Assembly: GCA_033558025.1 (NCBI GenBank)
Contig: JAUCEF010000005.1
Coordinates: forward strand, 1,054,001 to 1,118,000
Reading direction: 5' to 3'
DNA length: 64,000 nt
Source: Phytophthora sp. 'mugwort'
Lineage: Eukaryota; Oomycota; Peronosporomycetes; Peronosporales; Peronosporaceae
In this document: positions 1-11,763 of the stretch, one piece after another
How positions within the stretch are numbered: position 1 is the stretch's first letter
How the letters are laid out: each line of letters opens with the position of its first letter
Made by a program: the position numbers and the translations under genes
The notes under the pieces: generated by a model
What the model saw: only the letters and a program-made list of their open reading frames with translations
The model's database searches: none
What the model was told of the DNA's origin: nothing

Positions 1-474
1 CAGCGCGTTGGTCAGCAGCGAACCCGTGAAGAGCACGGCCGTCACAAATAACGGTACGATCACCGCCTGCAGCAGACCCTCCCAGCGAATGCCCAGCCAC
101 TGCGCGAACGACATGCTGGCTTCATCCTATGGCACATAATAGCATCATTCGTTAGCTCTACCCACATCTCGATCGAAGACATCGTTCCGCCGCGTACGTG
201 GTCGTAGAATACTGCCAGTACGAATGGACAGACGGCACAGAAGATGCAGATGAGCAGGAAGCGCGCCAAAATCTGCAGCAAAGTGACAGCAAAGAGAGTC
301 AGCGGCTGGCAACGCCATTACGGACAAGTCGAGCTCGGATGGACGTACGTGCGTGGGGTGATCGCGCGGAAGCCGCCGGATCGCGTGGGGTAACGTGTAC
401 AGTACGCCGACGTAGGCCGCCGCCATGCAGGAGCAGGCGATGACGGCCGTCGTGGCGGTCACGCTGAATCGCAT
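1..474 (-). CDS. RCE1: CAAX prenyl protease 2 (RCE1), 5' part
   Basis: This is the N-terminal part of the ER-membrane protease that removes the last three residues of prenylated CAAX proteins such as Ras. It runs off the left edge, so the catalytic region is missing here. Proposed exons on the minus strand are 349-474, 198-272 and <1-126, with GT-AG introns and consistent phase. The protein starts with a hydrophobic helix containing AAAYVGVLYT, then the conserved LPRDHP motif. A second hydrophobic helix ends AVFYDH. Next comes the family block WLGIRWEGLLQAVIVPLF, which parallels the GFRLEGIF...LPLLLT region of animal RCE1. The ATG at 474 is the only methionine just ahead of the first helix. 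It is divergent from the AAMP gene, 183 bp away. The family call is firm; the splice sites are inferred. Confidence 0.85.
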
Positions 475-657
475 CTTCCGCGCTGCAGTGTGGTGAGACG
501 TTGGGCGAATAAAGTGGCAACTTGTGATTGGCTCGTTGTGCTGTCGTTGTTTTGGCCAATGGAACGGAGATCGGTTTTGTGTACGCATGGTGTAGCGCCA
601 ACGCCAAAAAGGAAGCCAACCAATTTTTGACAAGCGACGGACGGAGACTTTTATAAC
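475..657. promoter_or_regulatory. Shared divergent promoter of RCE1 and AAMP
   Basis: This 183-bp gap separates two divergent start codons and must hold both promoters. It contains two CCAAT-type boxes in opposite orientation: ATTGG at 527-531 and CCAAT at 556-560. No TATA box is evident. The regulatory role is inferred from position only. Confidence 0.4.
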
Positions 658-2411
658 ATGGCGGACACCCACATGACGGACGTAAACGACCCGGAGGAGA
701 CGGAAATTGAGGTCATAACGGCCGATGAGACCACGCAGGAGTTCGAGATTGGCGAGGCGCCGCAAGGTGCGCAGTGATAGGTGAAGCAGAAGCGCTGTGG
801 AGCGCTCAGATACTGACGAACGCTGGTGTTTTGTGCAGATGATGACGACGACGCAATGGAGGACGTGGACGATGAGGGGAAGATTTCCGCTGAAGACGCC
901 GATGTGCGCGATGATGCCGAGAAGGTAGGACTGCTAGCGGTGGACAATGGGGCATTGGGAGTACTAACGAGATGGCCACATTTCATTGACAGGTCTTCAA
1001 CAAGCATTCGGGTCCGGTCTACTCGATTAAGGTAAACCCGGTGGACCCGCGCATTGTTATCACTGGAGGAGGCGACGATGTGGGGGTCATATGGAACCGC
1101 GAGGATGGCAACATCCTGTACACGCTGTCGGGCCACAAGGACTCAGTAGTGAGCGTGGACTTCAGCTTCGACGGCAAATACGCGGCTACTGGCGGCTACG
1201 ACGGTGTGGTCAAGATCTGGGAAGTTGCGACGGGCAATCTGGTGCAGAACTTGGAGGGACCCTCGCAGGAAGTCGAGTGGGTCTGCTGGCACAAGAAGGG
1301 CAACGTCGTGCTGGCTGGCTCGAGCGACGGCACCGTGTGGATGTGGCTCGCGACGACTGGCGAGTGCATGCACGTGTTTGCTGGACACGAGGACGGCGTT
1401 ACCTGTGGTGCATTCACGGGATCTGGAAAGGTACGCGGATGATTGTGCCATGCTGTTGGTCTCCAGAGGGCTGAGGTTCTTCATGCGGTGGTGCAGATGA
1501 TTGTGACTGGTAGCACGGACACCACTGTGCGTTTGTGGAACCCGAAGACTGGCGAGTGCAACCACGTTTTCCGAGGGTATGTTGACTCATTTAACAGTAT
1601 AAAAGCTGGAGGGATTTCCTAACAAGTTCATTGTGAACAAACAAGCCACGGTTTCCACGAAGGCCCAGTGACGTTCATCGCCTGCCACCCAAGTGTACGT
1701 TGATAATAGGTCGCGTTTTGAGTCTCGACTGGGTAATTTACTGTGGCATGTGATGTGTGTATACCAGCAACCGTTGGCGATCTCTGGCTCGCAAGATGGC
1801 ACTGCTCGCCTTATCCAGGTGCAAACCAAGCGTGTGCTCGCTACGCTTTCGCACGATGGTGTTGACCCGAGCGTCGCTGGCACTGTCAACGACACAACGA
1901 CTGCAACGGAGAACTCGGTGGAATGGTGTGTGCAAGTATTCACAAATCATTGGCGAGACGTACTCTTTAGCTGACAAGACGTGCTTAATTACAGCGGCGG
2001 ATTTTGTAACACGATGAACTGGGCAGCTACGGGCTGTCTCGGTGGATGCCTGCGTATATGGGACTTGGCGACGAACCAGGTAAAGCAAGTGCAAAGATGT
2101 ACACATTTCTGCATTCGTGTGCGCTGATAAACTGCTTCAATGTTATGCAGTGTCGCCATGCTTGCCGTCACCCCGCTGGTGTGATCAAGCTCTTGTGGCA
2201 CCCGACGCAGCCGATCGTGTACTCATGCACGGTAGAAGGTCTGATCTACGTTTGGGATGCCCGGACAGGACAACTCCTCAAGACGCTGGCTGGACACACG
2301 GATATGGTGCTCGACATGACTTTCATCCCTGCCTTCGAGGGCAGCTCGGTGGCTGGACTTCTTACAGCCAGCGACGACGAGTCAGTGCGGCTCTTTCACG
2401 TGGACAACTAG
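658..2411 (+). CDS. AAMP: AAMP/Sqt1-like WD40 ribosome-assembly protein
   Basis: This WD40 protein is related to animal AAMP and yeast Sqt1, the chaperone of ribosomal protein uL16. Eight proposed exons (658-766, 839-924, 993-1430, 1497-1576, 1646-1694, 1768-1925, 1995-2079, 2151-2411) give 421 residues. The first ~65 residues are very acidic (DDDDDAMEDVDDEGK), as in AAMP. WD repeats follow, with recognisable GHKDSV, DGVVKIWE, TTVRLWN, WNPKTGE, DGTARLI, LRIWDLAT and YVWDARTG motifs. The segment around NSVE...GFCNTMNWAATG and the C-terminal WDARTGQLLKTLAGHTD match AAMP order. The last exon ends HVDN. The 5' end is 183 bp from RCE1, and the 3' end converges on eIF4E with a 235-bp gap. The small exon around 1646-1694 is the least certain. 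Confidence 0.88.
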
Positions 2412-2646
2412 GCAGCAGTGTTAAAGTGAATTTGAAACACGGTCATTATGCTTAAACACCTTCGTAAACAGTGACCGCAGAATCACCAAGTGTGGAATGC
2501 TCAAAATGCTGTGTATGAATTGCAAATATTGCAGATCTCTACTACGCGAATGTGAAACTAACCGTGCGCTCGATTACATCGACGTAAAGTTACGCCTCAT
2601 ACAATCTGCAATAGCAAAACCAAACATCCAAATTAGCATTAATATA

Positions 2647-3583
2647 TCAAGTAAACACAACAATGACGCAATACTGAACGTACACTTCGTTTTGGAAACT
2701 GGATCCGCTGGCCGCAGCGTCGGCGTGCGACTGATACTTGAGCATCTCGTTCTTGCCAAGGTCAACGAGAGCCTGGCGGAAGCCCCGCCCAATGGCCTTC
2801 TGACGGTCCTCAGCGTTGGCTGTTGCGCTCCAAATGGCGATGCGATCCTGCGGCTTGCGAACACTAACTACAGCGCCGCACACATCGTCCTCGTCTTGCA
2901 GCGTCTCTCCGATCAGCGAAAGCATCTACACGGGTTACAGGTATTGCCACATACACGTAAGAACAACCGCCCACAAGAGACTAGGACGTCGGCATCTCTA
3001 ACGTACCACGTAGAGCCAACACTCATCTAGTCGCGCCTTCCGGGAGCGAGGGTTGGTGAAAATCCACTTGCCACCCTTGGCGTTGATTGGGTCCTCCCAC
3101 ATGGGTCGGATGCCCTCTTTAAACAAGTGATAGTTGCTGCCGATCGCGAGCTTCGTGGGTGCCAGGATATTGTTGTACAAGCTGCACCATGTCACGCCCA
3201 GTTAACACTGCCACATAAACGTATGCCGGCCACATAACCGCAATCTTCTCCCTGCCCACGTACCACCAAAAGTCCTCCACCGTGTTGAACGTGTAGACGT
3301 TCTTTAGGTTCTCCTCCCACGACTCGGTCGAGTGGCGCTTCTTTGGGTTGTCGTACCATAGCACCCATCGGTTCTGCAGCGGGTGCTGCTCATATCAACA
3401 CAAGCACAAAAAATATGACGTCAGCCACCTGATTACTCTACAGTATCTTCATCCATTGCTTGTAGCCACCTTGGTGGCCACGTCGTCCACAGTGGCGGGA
3501 ATAGCGACAGTCATCTCCTCGACCGCCTTCTTCTCCTCCTCCACTGGCTGCTGGGGCTCCTTCACGTTCTTCTGTTCGTTCAT
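2647..3583 (-). CDS. EIF4E: Eukaryotic translation initiation factor 4E
   Basis: This is the cytoplasmic mRNA cap-binding subunit of eIF4F. Four proposed exons on the minus strand (3470-3583, 3264-3385, 3007-3181, 2647-2925) give 229 residues, normal for the family. After a short charged N-terminus comes HPLQNRWVLWYDNPKK, followed by FNTVEDFWCLYNNI, the central GIRPMWEDPINAKGGKW (including the cap-stacking Trp region) and LIGETLQDEDDVCGAVVSVR. The C-terminus keeps YQSHADAAASG. It ends in a short hydrophobic tail (VYVQYCVIVVFT) that differs from the animal end. The first intron uses a weak GTGGCT donor. It is divergent from the RPGRIP1L-like gene, 347 bp away. Confidence 0.9.
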
Positions 3584-3930
3584 GGTACTGGACGTGCTTT
3601 GTGTGTAGACTGGTGGTAAGGTGGGCTGCTGATGCTGCTAGTGCTGCTGCGTGCTAGCGTCAAGAGCTCTCGGCGCGATTGACGTTGCGTTCTCGTTCTG
3701 GTGGCGATTGCTGCGCTCTCCCTCGCCGGTGTTTTGGTTGGCTCAAAAAGAAATGCTAGTACTGAGTATCTCTACATATAGCGTACAGCTCTATAACCTG
3801 GTCATACAGAGTGATGGTCATGATGGGCACCTTATACTTGATCTTTGTATGCATGGAAGTTTCCCGTTTGGCGGCTTCAACAACCGGCACCATTCCGCAT
3901 TTCTGGGCGTACGCGCAACGAGTCGCCGCC

Positions 3931-6900
3931 ATGCCGAGCGAGTATGAGGACAAGTATCTGCTGCTACGCGATGAGAACACGATGCTTAAGAAGAAGAAGA
4001 ATGAGCAAGAGGCCACCATTAAGCGCATGTATACTAAGCTGGCCATGATCGAGGAGAAGCTCTCCAAGAAACGACAGAGTGAGGGCAAGAACAACCAAGA
4101 CGACCCGGAGACGGTCGGCAATAAGGCGGCTGTTGTGCCTGTACGACGAGATCTTGACACGGAGAAATTCATTGCTGCGTTGAAGAGCGAGAACGCCACG
4201 CTGAGGAAGAAGAATCAGGCGCTGATGGAGAAGACCCGATGGCTGGAGGAGCAGTATCGACAGTCGAGCGCCGTGAAGAGGCTAGGAGGCGTTTCCGCGT
4301 CAGCTGCACGACCGCCAACGAAAAAAAGACCTGCTGCACAGAACACAGCAGCTACTAGTGGAGGGTTCGCGGGGAGCACCCTTGAAAAACAAACTGAAAG
4401 TGCACGGAAGCTGCACCGTGACATCTTTTCGGGGGATCTGGAGGTGGCGCTGAAGAAGCGACTCATTGTTGCGGAGAAACAGCTCGTAATGCTGCAGAAG
4501 GAAAACCAGCAACTGCGGGCTAGCAGTAGTCGACTGCAGTTGAGGCCGAGGCGAGACAACAACGAGGAATCCGGACCGAGCGATGAAGAAGACGAAGAAG
4601 TGAAAATTGCTACCAGCAAAGATCCTTCTAGCTTGGAACTAGATCAGACGAAAAGGGAACTACGGGACCGACAAGCGCAACTTGCAATTCTGAATGCTAG
4701 ATACGAAAACTTGGAGTCGAATGCACTTGCAGAACGTGAAATCCAAGAAAAGACGCTAGGACAAATGGAACAGATGAATCGTCAAGTCCATAAACTCCGA
4801 ACGCAGTTGCAGGATGTCAACATGGAAAAGGAAGAGTTGGAAATCCGAAATATGAAGGTAGGCGATCAGGAAAAGGATATTCAACTTCTCCGGGAGCAAA
4901 ATCGTCGCCTTGAAGAACGGATGACCTCACTTTGTGAAAGTCCGTTTATCAATGATGCTTTCCAGCGAAAGGAGCGCATTGACAAGCTCTTCGACTTAGA
5001 AAAGCTTACTCAAGAACAAAAGGCAACTATTGCTCGCTTGACTGAAGAGAATCAGAAACTTCAAAGTGCATCTAGAGAGCTGCAGAGTAGTATCAAGCAG
5101 TTGAAACACGCGAAAGACCGAGTTGAGCAGGATCTGGTGCAGATGGGGCATCATTTGATGGAGGAGAGAAATGCTAGAAGCCTTGAAGTCATCAAATCAA
5201 CAACCGGAATTGTGTCAGCGTCAGCACCACGACCGGAACCACTCGTAATTGTCCGCCCGCGTACGCCTCAGCCACATTACCAACCTCCCGATAAACGAGA
5301 TGCTTGCTCATCGCCGGTGAACAACAGCTCATCACCAGGCAAAGGATCTGCTCCTTCACTAAACGTGTATGCCATGTATATTTACTGTTGTCGCAAGTTT
5401 TTGGGTTAGTCCGCACTAACATTATGTATGACATCTGCTTTGTATAGAGGTGGAGGTGTGATACGTCGAAAGTACGGAGATTTGCCGTCAGCCGCTAGCT
5501 TTCTCGCCGCAACAGAAACAGAGAAGGACAACAGTGTGAAGCACTTGCGAAATCGCGTCCACGTCCTTCAGATCGCTCACTTGAAGTCAATGCAGGAGCT
5601 GGAACGATGTGAAAAAATGCTGCAGGCACAAATGAATATTAATCGCGAACTTGCTTTGGAGATCGAAGAGCTGACTACGTCAAAGGTTTCAAGTTCGAAT
5701 CAGCTACAACGTCGGATGAAAGAGCTTGAGCTACTCTGCGAGGAACGACAGCAACGAATTCATGCTCTTCAAGCAGAAATAAGGCAGCTGAAGTATGCTC
5801 GTGAGAAGATGCTTCTTAAGATGAGAGAAGCTGACGACGAATACTCTGAAGGGTCAGCAAGTGATGATGAAGAGAGCGAGGTAGCATCCTTGTCCGAGTC
5901 GTTGGTCTTGGCTGCGAGGGACCTGAGTCCCGGCGAACAACTACTTGAATTGGGAATTTTAAGCGGAAACTTTGATAGCAATGTGGTAGGGATAAACTCC
6001 TCAACCTTTATTCTGTGCGATTTCTACGATTTCGAATCGCAGTCGACACCACTTCTCATGGGAAGCCATCCGGAGTATAATCTGTCAGCTACATTCAAAG
6101 TGACAGTGGACGGGTTTTTCTTACGTTACTTGGCCTCGGAATCAATTTTATTGGAAGTGCATCAAGCAATTCGAGGAGATTTTAAGCTGATTGGTAAAGC
6201 GTCAGTTCGGCTTTCCAAGTTGCTGCAGTCAAAGGGGGTCGTGAAAGAACCTACGCTGAAAGTAAAATCGCTGTGTTGCAACAACGATGGTGGTTCAATT
6301 GTCTTAGGAACACTGAACGTTATTCTCAGACTTTCCACGCCAATCTCAGAAATTTGGCAAGTCCACCTTCGCTCTTATCCACAGGACATCCAATTACTTT
6401 CAGCGACAGCAAAACGTTGTGGAGCAGAAATTCCAGTAGATGTACTATGCGATGAGGACTTTAATGACGATGCAAGATGCTCCACAAACGAGTTGCAAAT
6501 TACGGTATTCGGCTGCAGAAAATTGCGTTGTTACGGAAAGCGCTCTGATGGCTCGGTATCTCGCATGCCGTCATCATACGCGCACTATCAAATACTCGGT
6601 TTTCCTGATGTTTTTACGAATATCGTACCTGAATCAGCGAGTCCAGAGTATGACTTGAGCTGCAGTCGACAAGCCTTTGCCTTCGACGTTGATGCGTGCC
6701 TGCTTCGGTTCTTATCCCAATTTCGCTTCTGGGTTACTGTGTTTGATGACCAAGTTGACCTTAATGATAGTGCGCAAGAAGATGGGTTGATTGGGAGGTG
6801 CGGACTTATGTTATCTGATCTTGTAAACGGAGAAAACATTCGTGGGTGGTTCCCTTTGAAAGATCAAAACGACCAACATGCTGGGGATATCTCTGTCTTG

Positions 6901-9900
6901 ATTCAGTGGAAAGATCCATTCCAGGTACTTCAACAAACTTCTTCGCAACGAGCACGTGGGGTCAATGGACGCCCCATTGACATGCATTCACTTGATTTCG
7001 ATCAGCAGCACGCCTTACTGTCGATGTTTTCCTCCGACATGGATGGGCGAGTTAACTATCGGCAATTTTTGCACTACGCTGTCCCATCAGAAGAACTGGA
7101 GTTACTTGTTGCAAAACTGAAAGAGCGGTTCGAATATGCTATGGATTCAGAACTGGTAACGTCTGTCCAAGATGCTCTCACTGCAAGCGCAGAAGCGAAA
7201 GATCGAAAACGCATGCTTATTTCCATCAATGCAATGGTGCAAGCTGGAGAGAAATACGGGATTTTCCTCTCCGACGCAGAACGAGAACTTTTACTATCGA
7301 CATTTGAAGCCGCTAACATTTCTACCGAGAGAAATAGTTTATTTGCCCGAGATGATGCAAAGGCTTGGAAAGGCGATGATAGAATTATAGCTTTGAATTA
7401 TTTGCTGCTACATATTAATCCTCGTCTCAGCTGTGCTGAGCGGCTGTTGTGCCACAAAATTAGACAAACCATGCGTGGGTACGGTCAAAAACAAATGAAG
7501 CGAAAGCCAGCGGATGTCCTGCCTGCTTTTAAGCTTTTTGAAAAGTTTGATGAAGCAAAGTGCGGGAGGGTTACCCGATCTGCGTTCAGGAAATGCTTGT
7601 CTGCGCTGGGGTTTGATTTAATGAATGTCGAGTCGGAGTACCGTGAACTAGTGCGAAACCATACGAAGCTGTCCTGTTCGCATGATTCCTCGAGCGACTT
7701 GATTGCCGGTGATGCGGCATCTCCTCCTCAAAGCCGCATCGACCTGGATGAGGACGTATTAGAGGATGTATCCGCAAAGTCTAAGCAACAGTTGAACCAG
7801 CAAGCGGCTTTTAATCATGGCGCAGGAAAGAAAGCTAAGAACCCTGAGAAAGAAATGGAGACATTGGGCCAAGTTGATTTCGATTATACCGCGAAGATTA
7901 TACCAGCAGCAACAGAATTCCAGCGAAGAAAACAAGCTTTTACGGATCGTATGAAAGCTATCGCCTCCGCAAGTAGTAAGAACCTGGTGTACGAACAAGT
8001 GGAGCAAAAACTACAGGATCAGCGGGTGCAGGGAAAAGAGCGCGGGGCCAGGGTATTACCACAACAAGAGCGGCTTGAGCTGAAAGCAAGGCAGCTTCAC
8101 ATTCCCCAGAATATTCACCATGAAGCCGCACGGACGCTTCAAAAGCAATATCGTCAGTACAAAGAGCAGCAGCAGCAACAACGTGAAATGGACCACGTCA
8201 AGACAACTATCATTGATGCAGATCTTCAGCTACAAAGCATTCTGAGTAAATGGACCTTTGAAGATCTGAATGGACTGGAAGACAGTATACTTGATGAGAT
8301 CGAGCGTGATGCCCCAGAAGCAAAACGCACCAGATTGCTTACGAAGAAGCAACTTGGCTATTTCCTATCCAAGGTCCCACGAATCGCTTTGTCTCCTAGT
8401 TTACTGTGGCAACTTATGGATTACTTCTCTCTGAAGGAAACTGGGATGGTAGCTTATCGATCTCTACTCAGCTTCATTTTCTCCACTTCTACTGATGATG
8501 GTGAGCGAGAAATGAAGCAGCGTTTGTCGGTGCTCCGGCGACTTCTGTTTGACATTGGATATGCGTTGCACATGTTTGTTTCGGCTGGAGATATGAATGA
8601 GACAGGGTGCATTACCTTTAAAAAGTTTCACGAATGCCTATCAAGACTTGGCGTCCAGCTCTCCACCAAAGAACAACATCTCCTAACAATTATGTTTGAC
8701 GCAAATGGCCACGAGATTCTATACCACGCCCTTCTTCACATTCTGACACAGCTACCACACTATCAATTGTTAGCTGAAGCTTTAGAACGATGCCATCGTG
8801 TTGGCATATCGTCGCTACGTGAGAAGACTCTGACGTTTGTAAACTCCGATGATGGGCGTATGACCCAGGAGGAACTGCTTCGCGTTCTAATGCAACAAAA
8901 TCCGGAGGGTACGCAATTTGAGCCTAAGGACGCGAGTGTTCTTTTCCAGATGCTCACAGGAAATGATGACAACACCAACCGGGTTTCGATCCAGGATCTC
9001 TGTCTACGACTCGAAGCAGCAACAAAGTACAGTCGGAAGCAACTGACTGATGAATGGAATAAGTACGATATGCATCGCTTGCAGCGATTAGCCTGGAATT
9101 GCAGAAAGCTTATCTGTGGAAGCTATTCAGATTTGAAACATGAGTTCGAAAGATTTGACTGGCAGGAGAAGGGATTTGTCTCTTTGGCGGAGTTTGTCAC
9201 GATCGCACGTCGAAATGGCTTCTTACTGTTCACTGAAAATCAATTGAAAGGCATAGCGAAGAACTTTGGGGTGAAGACAAATGGCGCATTCGGTATCAAC
9301 TATCGACAATTCTTGGACTGGACTACACCTCCTCCGCCGGTCGATATGGATACCGTCGAGAAGAAGCTCCGCAGGTTTGCACGCGAGCAAGCTGATAAAC
9401 TACCGAGTAGACAGCTTTCGGAGGTATTTGCCAATTGGAATCAAGTCTTCTTAACAGAAAGCGAGTCAGCATCGGAGGGGGTGGTAAGCCGATCAAACTT
9501 CGTAAAAATATGCAATAGTCGCTTGAGTCTACAACTTGATGAAAACGAGATGCGAGCATTACTCTACACGTATGACCCTCAGTTAAAGGATCAAATTGAC
9601 TTTGGTGCTTTTCTCCGAGTGAACTGGCGGGAGGCTACTATCACATACCAGAAACGAGCAGCGGCGGTCAATGATGTTGCACAAGCGAAAGCCGTGGTGA
9701 TGAAGATTGGTGAGACGCTTCAAGAACGGAATGATGCTCCAATGGAGGTTTCGAAGGCTTTCTCATACACCGAGGACTCTAATGACGCATTTGTGGAGTG
9801 TGGGCAGTTCATTTTGGCGATGAGGAATTTGGGGATCTTTTTGTCACCGGATGATGCACAATCCCTCTTTATCGCTTTTGGCGAGCAGCCAGATAAGAGG

Positions 9901-11733
9901 AAGATGAATTTTGTGAAGTTTTTTAAGGACTCGTTTGACCTACCTATGATACTCAACTCTTCTGAAGTAAACACTGAGTATCAGCTTTCGTCTGAGAATG
10001 AAAAGCGGTTGAGATGTGCATTAGAGGTTGCTGTGAAATTCTCCCTGCCGAAGCTTCAGCAATGCTTTGTACAGTTCCAAGCGTTTTGCGTACTTCACCA
10101 TTTTGCTGAAATTACCCCATCAAAGCTGTGGCATCAGATGGAAGCAAACGGTTTAGTTGAGCTGCTGTCGAAGAGGGCAGTAGGGTTATTAACGCAGAAA
10201 TTCTCAACTACATTCTACGATGATGACGGCAATTCAAGCTTGAGCGTCTCCTTAAAAACTGTGCATACGTATCTCAAAGACTTCTTGAAAGTCATACCAG
10301 CCAAATCACCTCGAAGGCATGAAACGCCAACCGAATCGACAGAGTTGATAGCGCTCGGGGTGCAATCAAATGATTCAAGAACGCCAATCGCAATTCTTTC
10401 GGATTTTCTGGACTTGTGTGACAAACGCGGAATCGACTTCCGGGGAGAGCTAGAAGCTCGGGATAGGATGTACACCGGATACGTGACAGCAATGGAGCTG
10501 AAAGATACTTTAGTGCGTCTGGGAATCGCAAAATCTGCATCTTCTTCATCTGCAGAAGCAGTGATAGGACAGCTTGTTCGTCAATTCCGAAGCGCACAAC
10601 GAACTGATGCGGTGCACTACACTGAGATTCTCTACGAGGCTACTAAACCTGTGTGGGCTGGTTCTGATTCACGTTGGTATGATAAAATAACAGAGCACTT
10701 GCGATCATGCATCCGTTCAAAAGCCAAGCTTGTGGGTCAAATCGATCATTCTGATGAAACAAACTGTACCAGATTGGATGCTGCTTTTAGCCATTTCGAC
10801 CGAGAAAAAAAAGGATTCTTGACAACGGAAAGCTTTTGCAGTGGCTTGCTAGCTCTAAACTACGATCTCTCCCCAGCTCAACTGAGCATTTTGATGCTCA
10901 ACATGTGTATTTTCCGCCACGGTGGAGGTGGGCTTTCACGAACTGAGTTCGACTCCTTCGTGCTAGATCCATATGGAGCTCGTCTACTGAAGAGGCTATC
11001 CGATCGACTTTACTCTGAAGTGGAGCCACAAAGCCAAGACACAATACCTAGAATTGCATATTTAAGCCGGCTACTAATGGAGTGTGGTGAGTGTAGTCAC
11101 CAAAACAGTCTGCAAAAGGAGGCATTCTGGACCCAACTCGAGCGAGCACTGGAACGACAAGTGACAGCACTGGAGAAGTTTCGTCTTCAATATCTTTTCG
11201 ATGTTGGTCGGGATGGTCACATTGCCTACAAGCTTTTCCTTAAGGTTATGTCTCAATGGCGAACACCAGTCAATGTGGCAGATCCTGTATTTCCACGGGA
11301 TAGCAACGGCGCGGAACAGCGGAGTGTAAGTATTCCTGAGCAACAAGCTGCAGTCAGTCCGGAAATGCAGCCTCGTACCCAAGAAAACGCGACAAATGAC
11401 AAACCACTGTGCGCGTGCGATGACATTCTTCGGTCACTGTATAACCAGATGTCGTCAATCGACTTTGATTCCCAACTTGACATAGTGGAGGAATATCTGA
11501 GGCTCAAGGATCACAAGCATACAGGCTGTATCAAGATGAAGAAGTTAGAACGAGTCTTCGACCAAATCGGCCTATCACTGTCTACAGATGCCTTCGCAAG
11601 TTTACAGCTGTACTTTCCGGGTCTAGCCTCATCAAGCCAAAAAGAAGAGCGAGGGGAACTCGTAGCATATGAAAAGCTCCTTTTAGCACTGGAAGTACTT
11701 CATAAGAAGAGCGCTGACAGTGAGGAAGAATGA
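3931..11733 (+). CDS. RPGRIP1L-like C2 protein with EF-hand-like array
   Basis: This giant protein (2,573 residues; exons 3931-5366 and 5448-11733) looks like a ciliary transition-zone scaffold of the RPGRIP1/RPGRIP1L (MKS5/NPHP8) type. Residues 1 to about 640 are mostly coiled coil; the opening YLLLRDENTMLKKK resembles the RPGRIP1L N-terminus. A first C2 domain (~655-790) carries FYDFESQSTPLL, HPEYN and LEVHQA, the family hallmark. A second C2 (~825-970) carries SPEYDL, FWVTVFDD and GDISVLIQWK. From ~1000 to the end are many EF-hand-like units, for example MNETGCITFKKFHECL and FDREKKGFLTTESF. Most loops lack the full acidic pattern, so calcium binding is doubtful. Known animal RPGRIP1L lacks such a tail; it recalls EFCAB6. 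The ATG at 3931 sits in GCCGCCATG. The stop lies 30 bp from the convergent CC2D1 gene. Confidence 0.85.
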
Positions 11734-11763
11734 TCATTTTCGTAATATCTTCGCTATAGACAA

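Noticed and set aside
2497..3030. 177-codon plus-strand frame
   Set aside because: It is the antisense shadow of the eIF4E exons on the minus strand.
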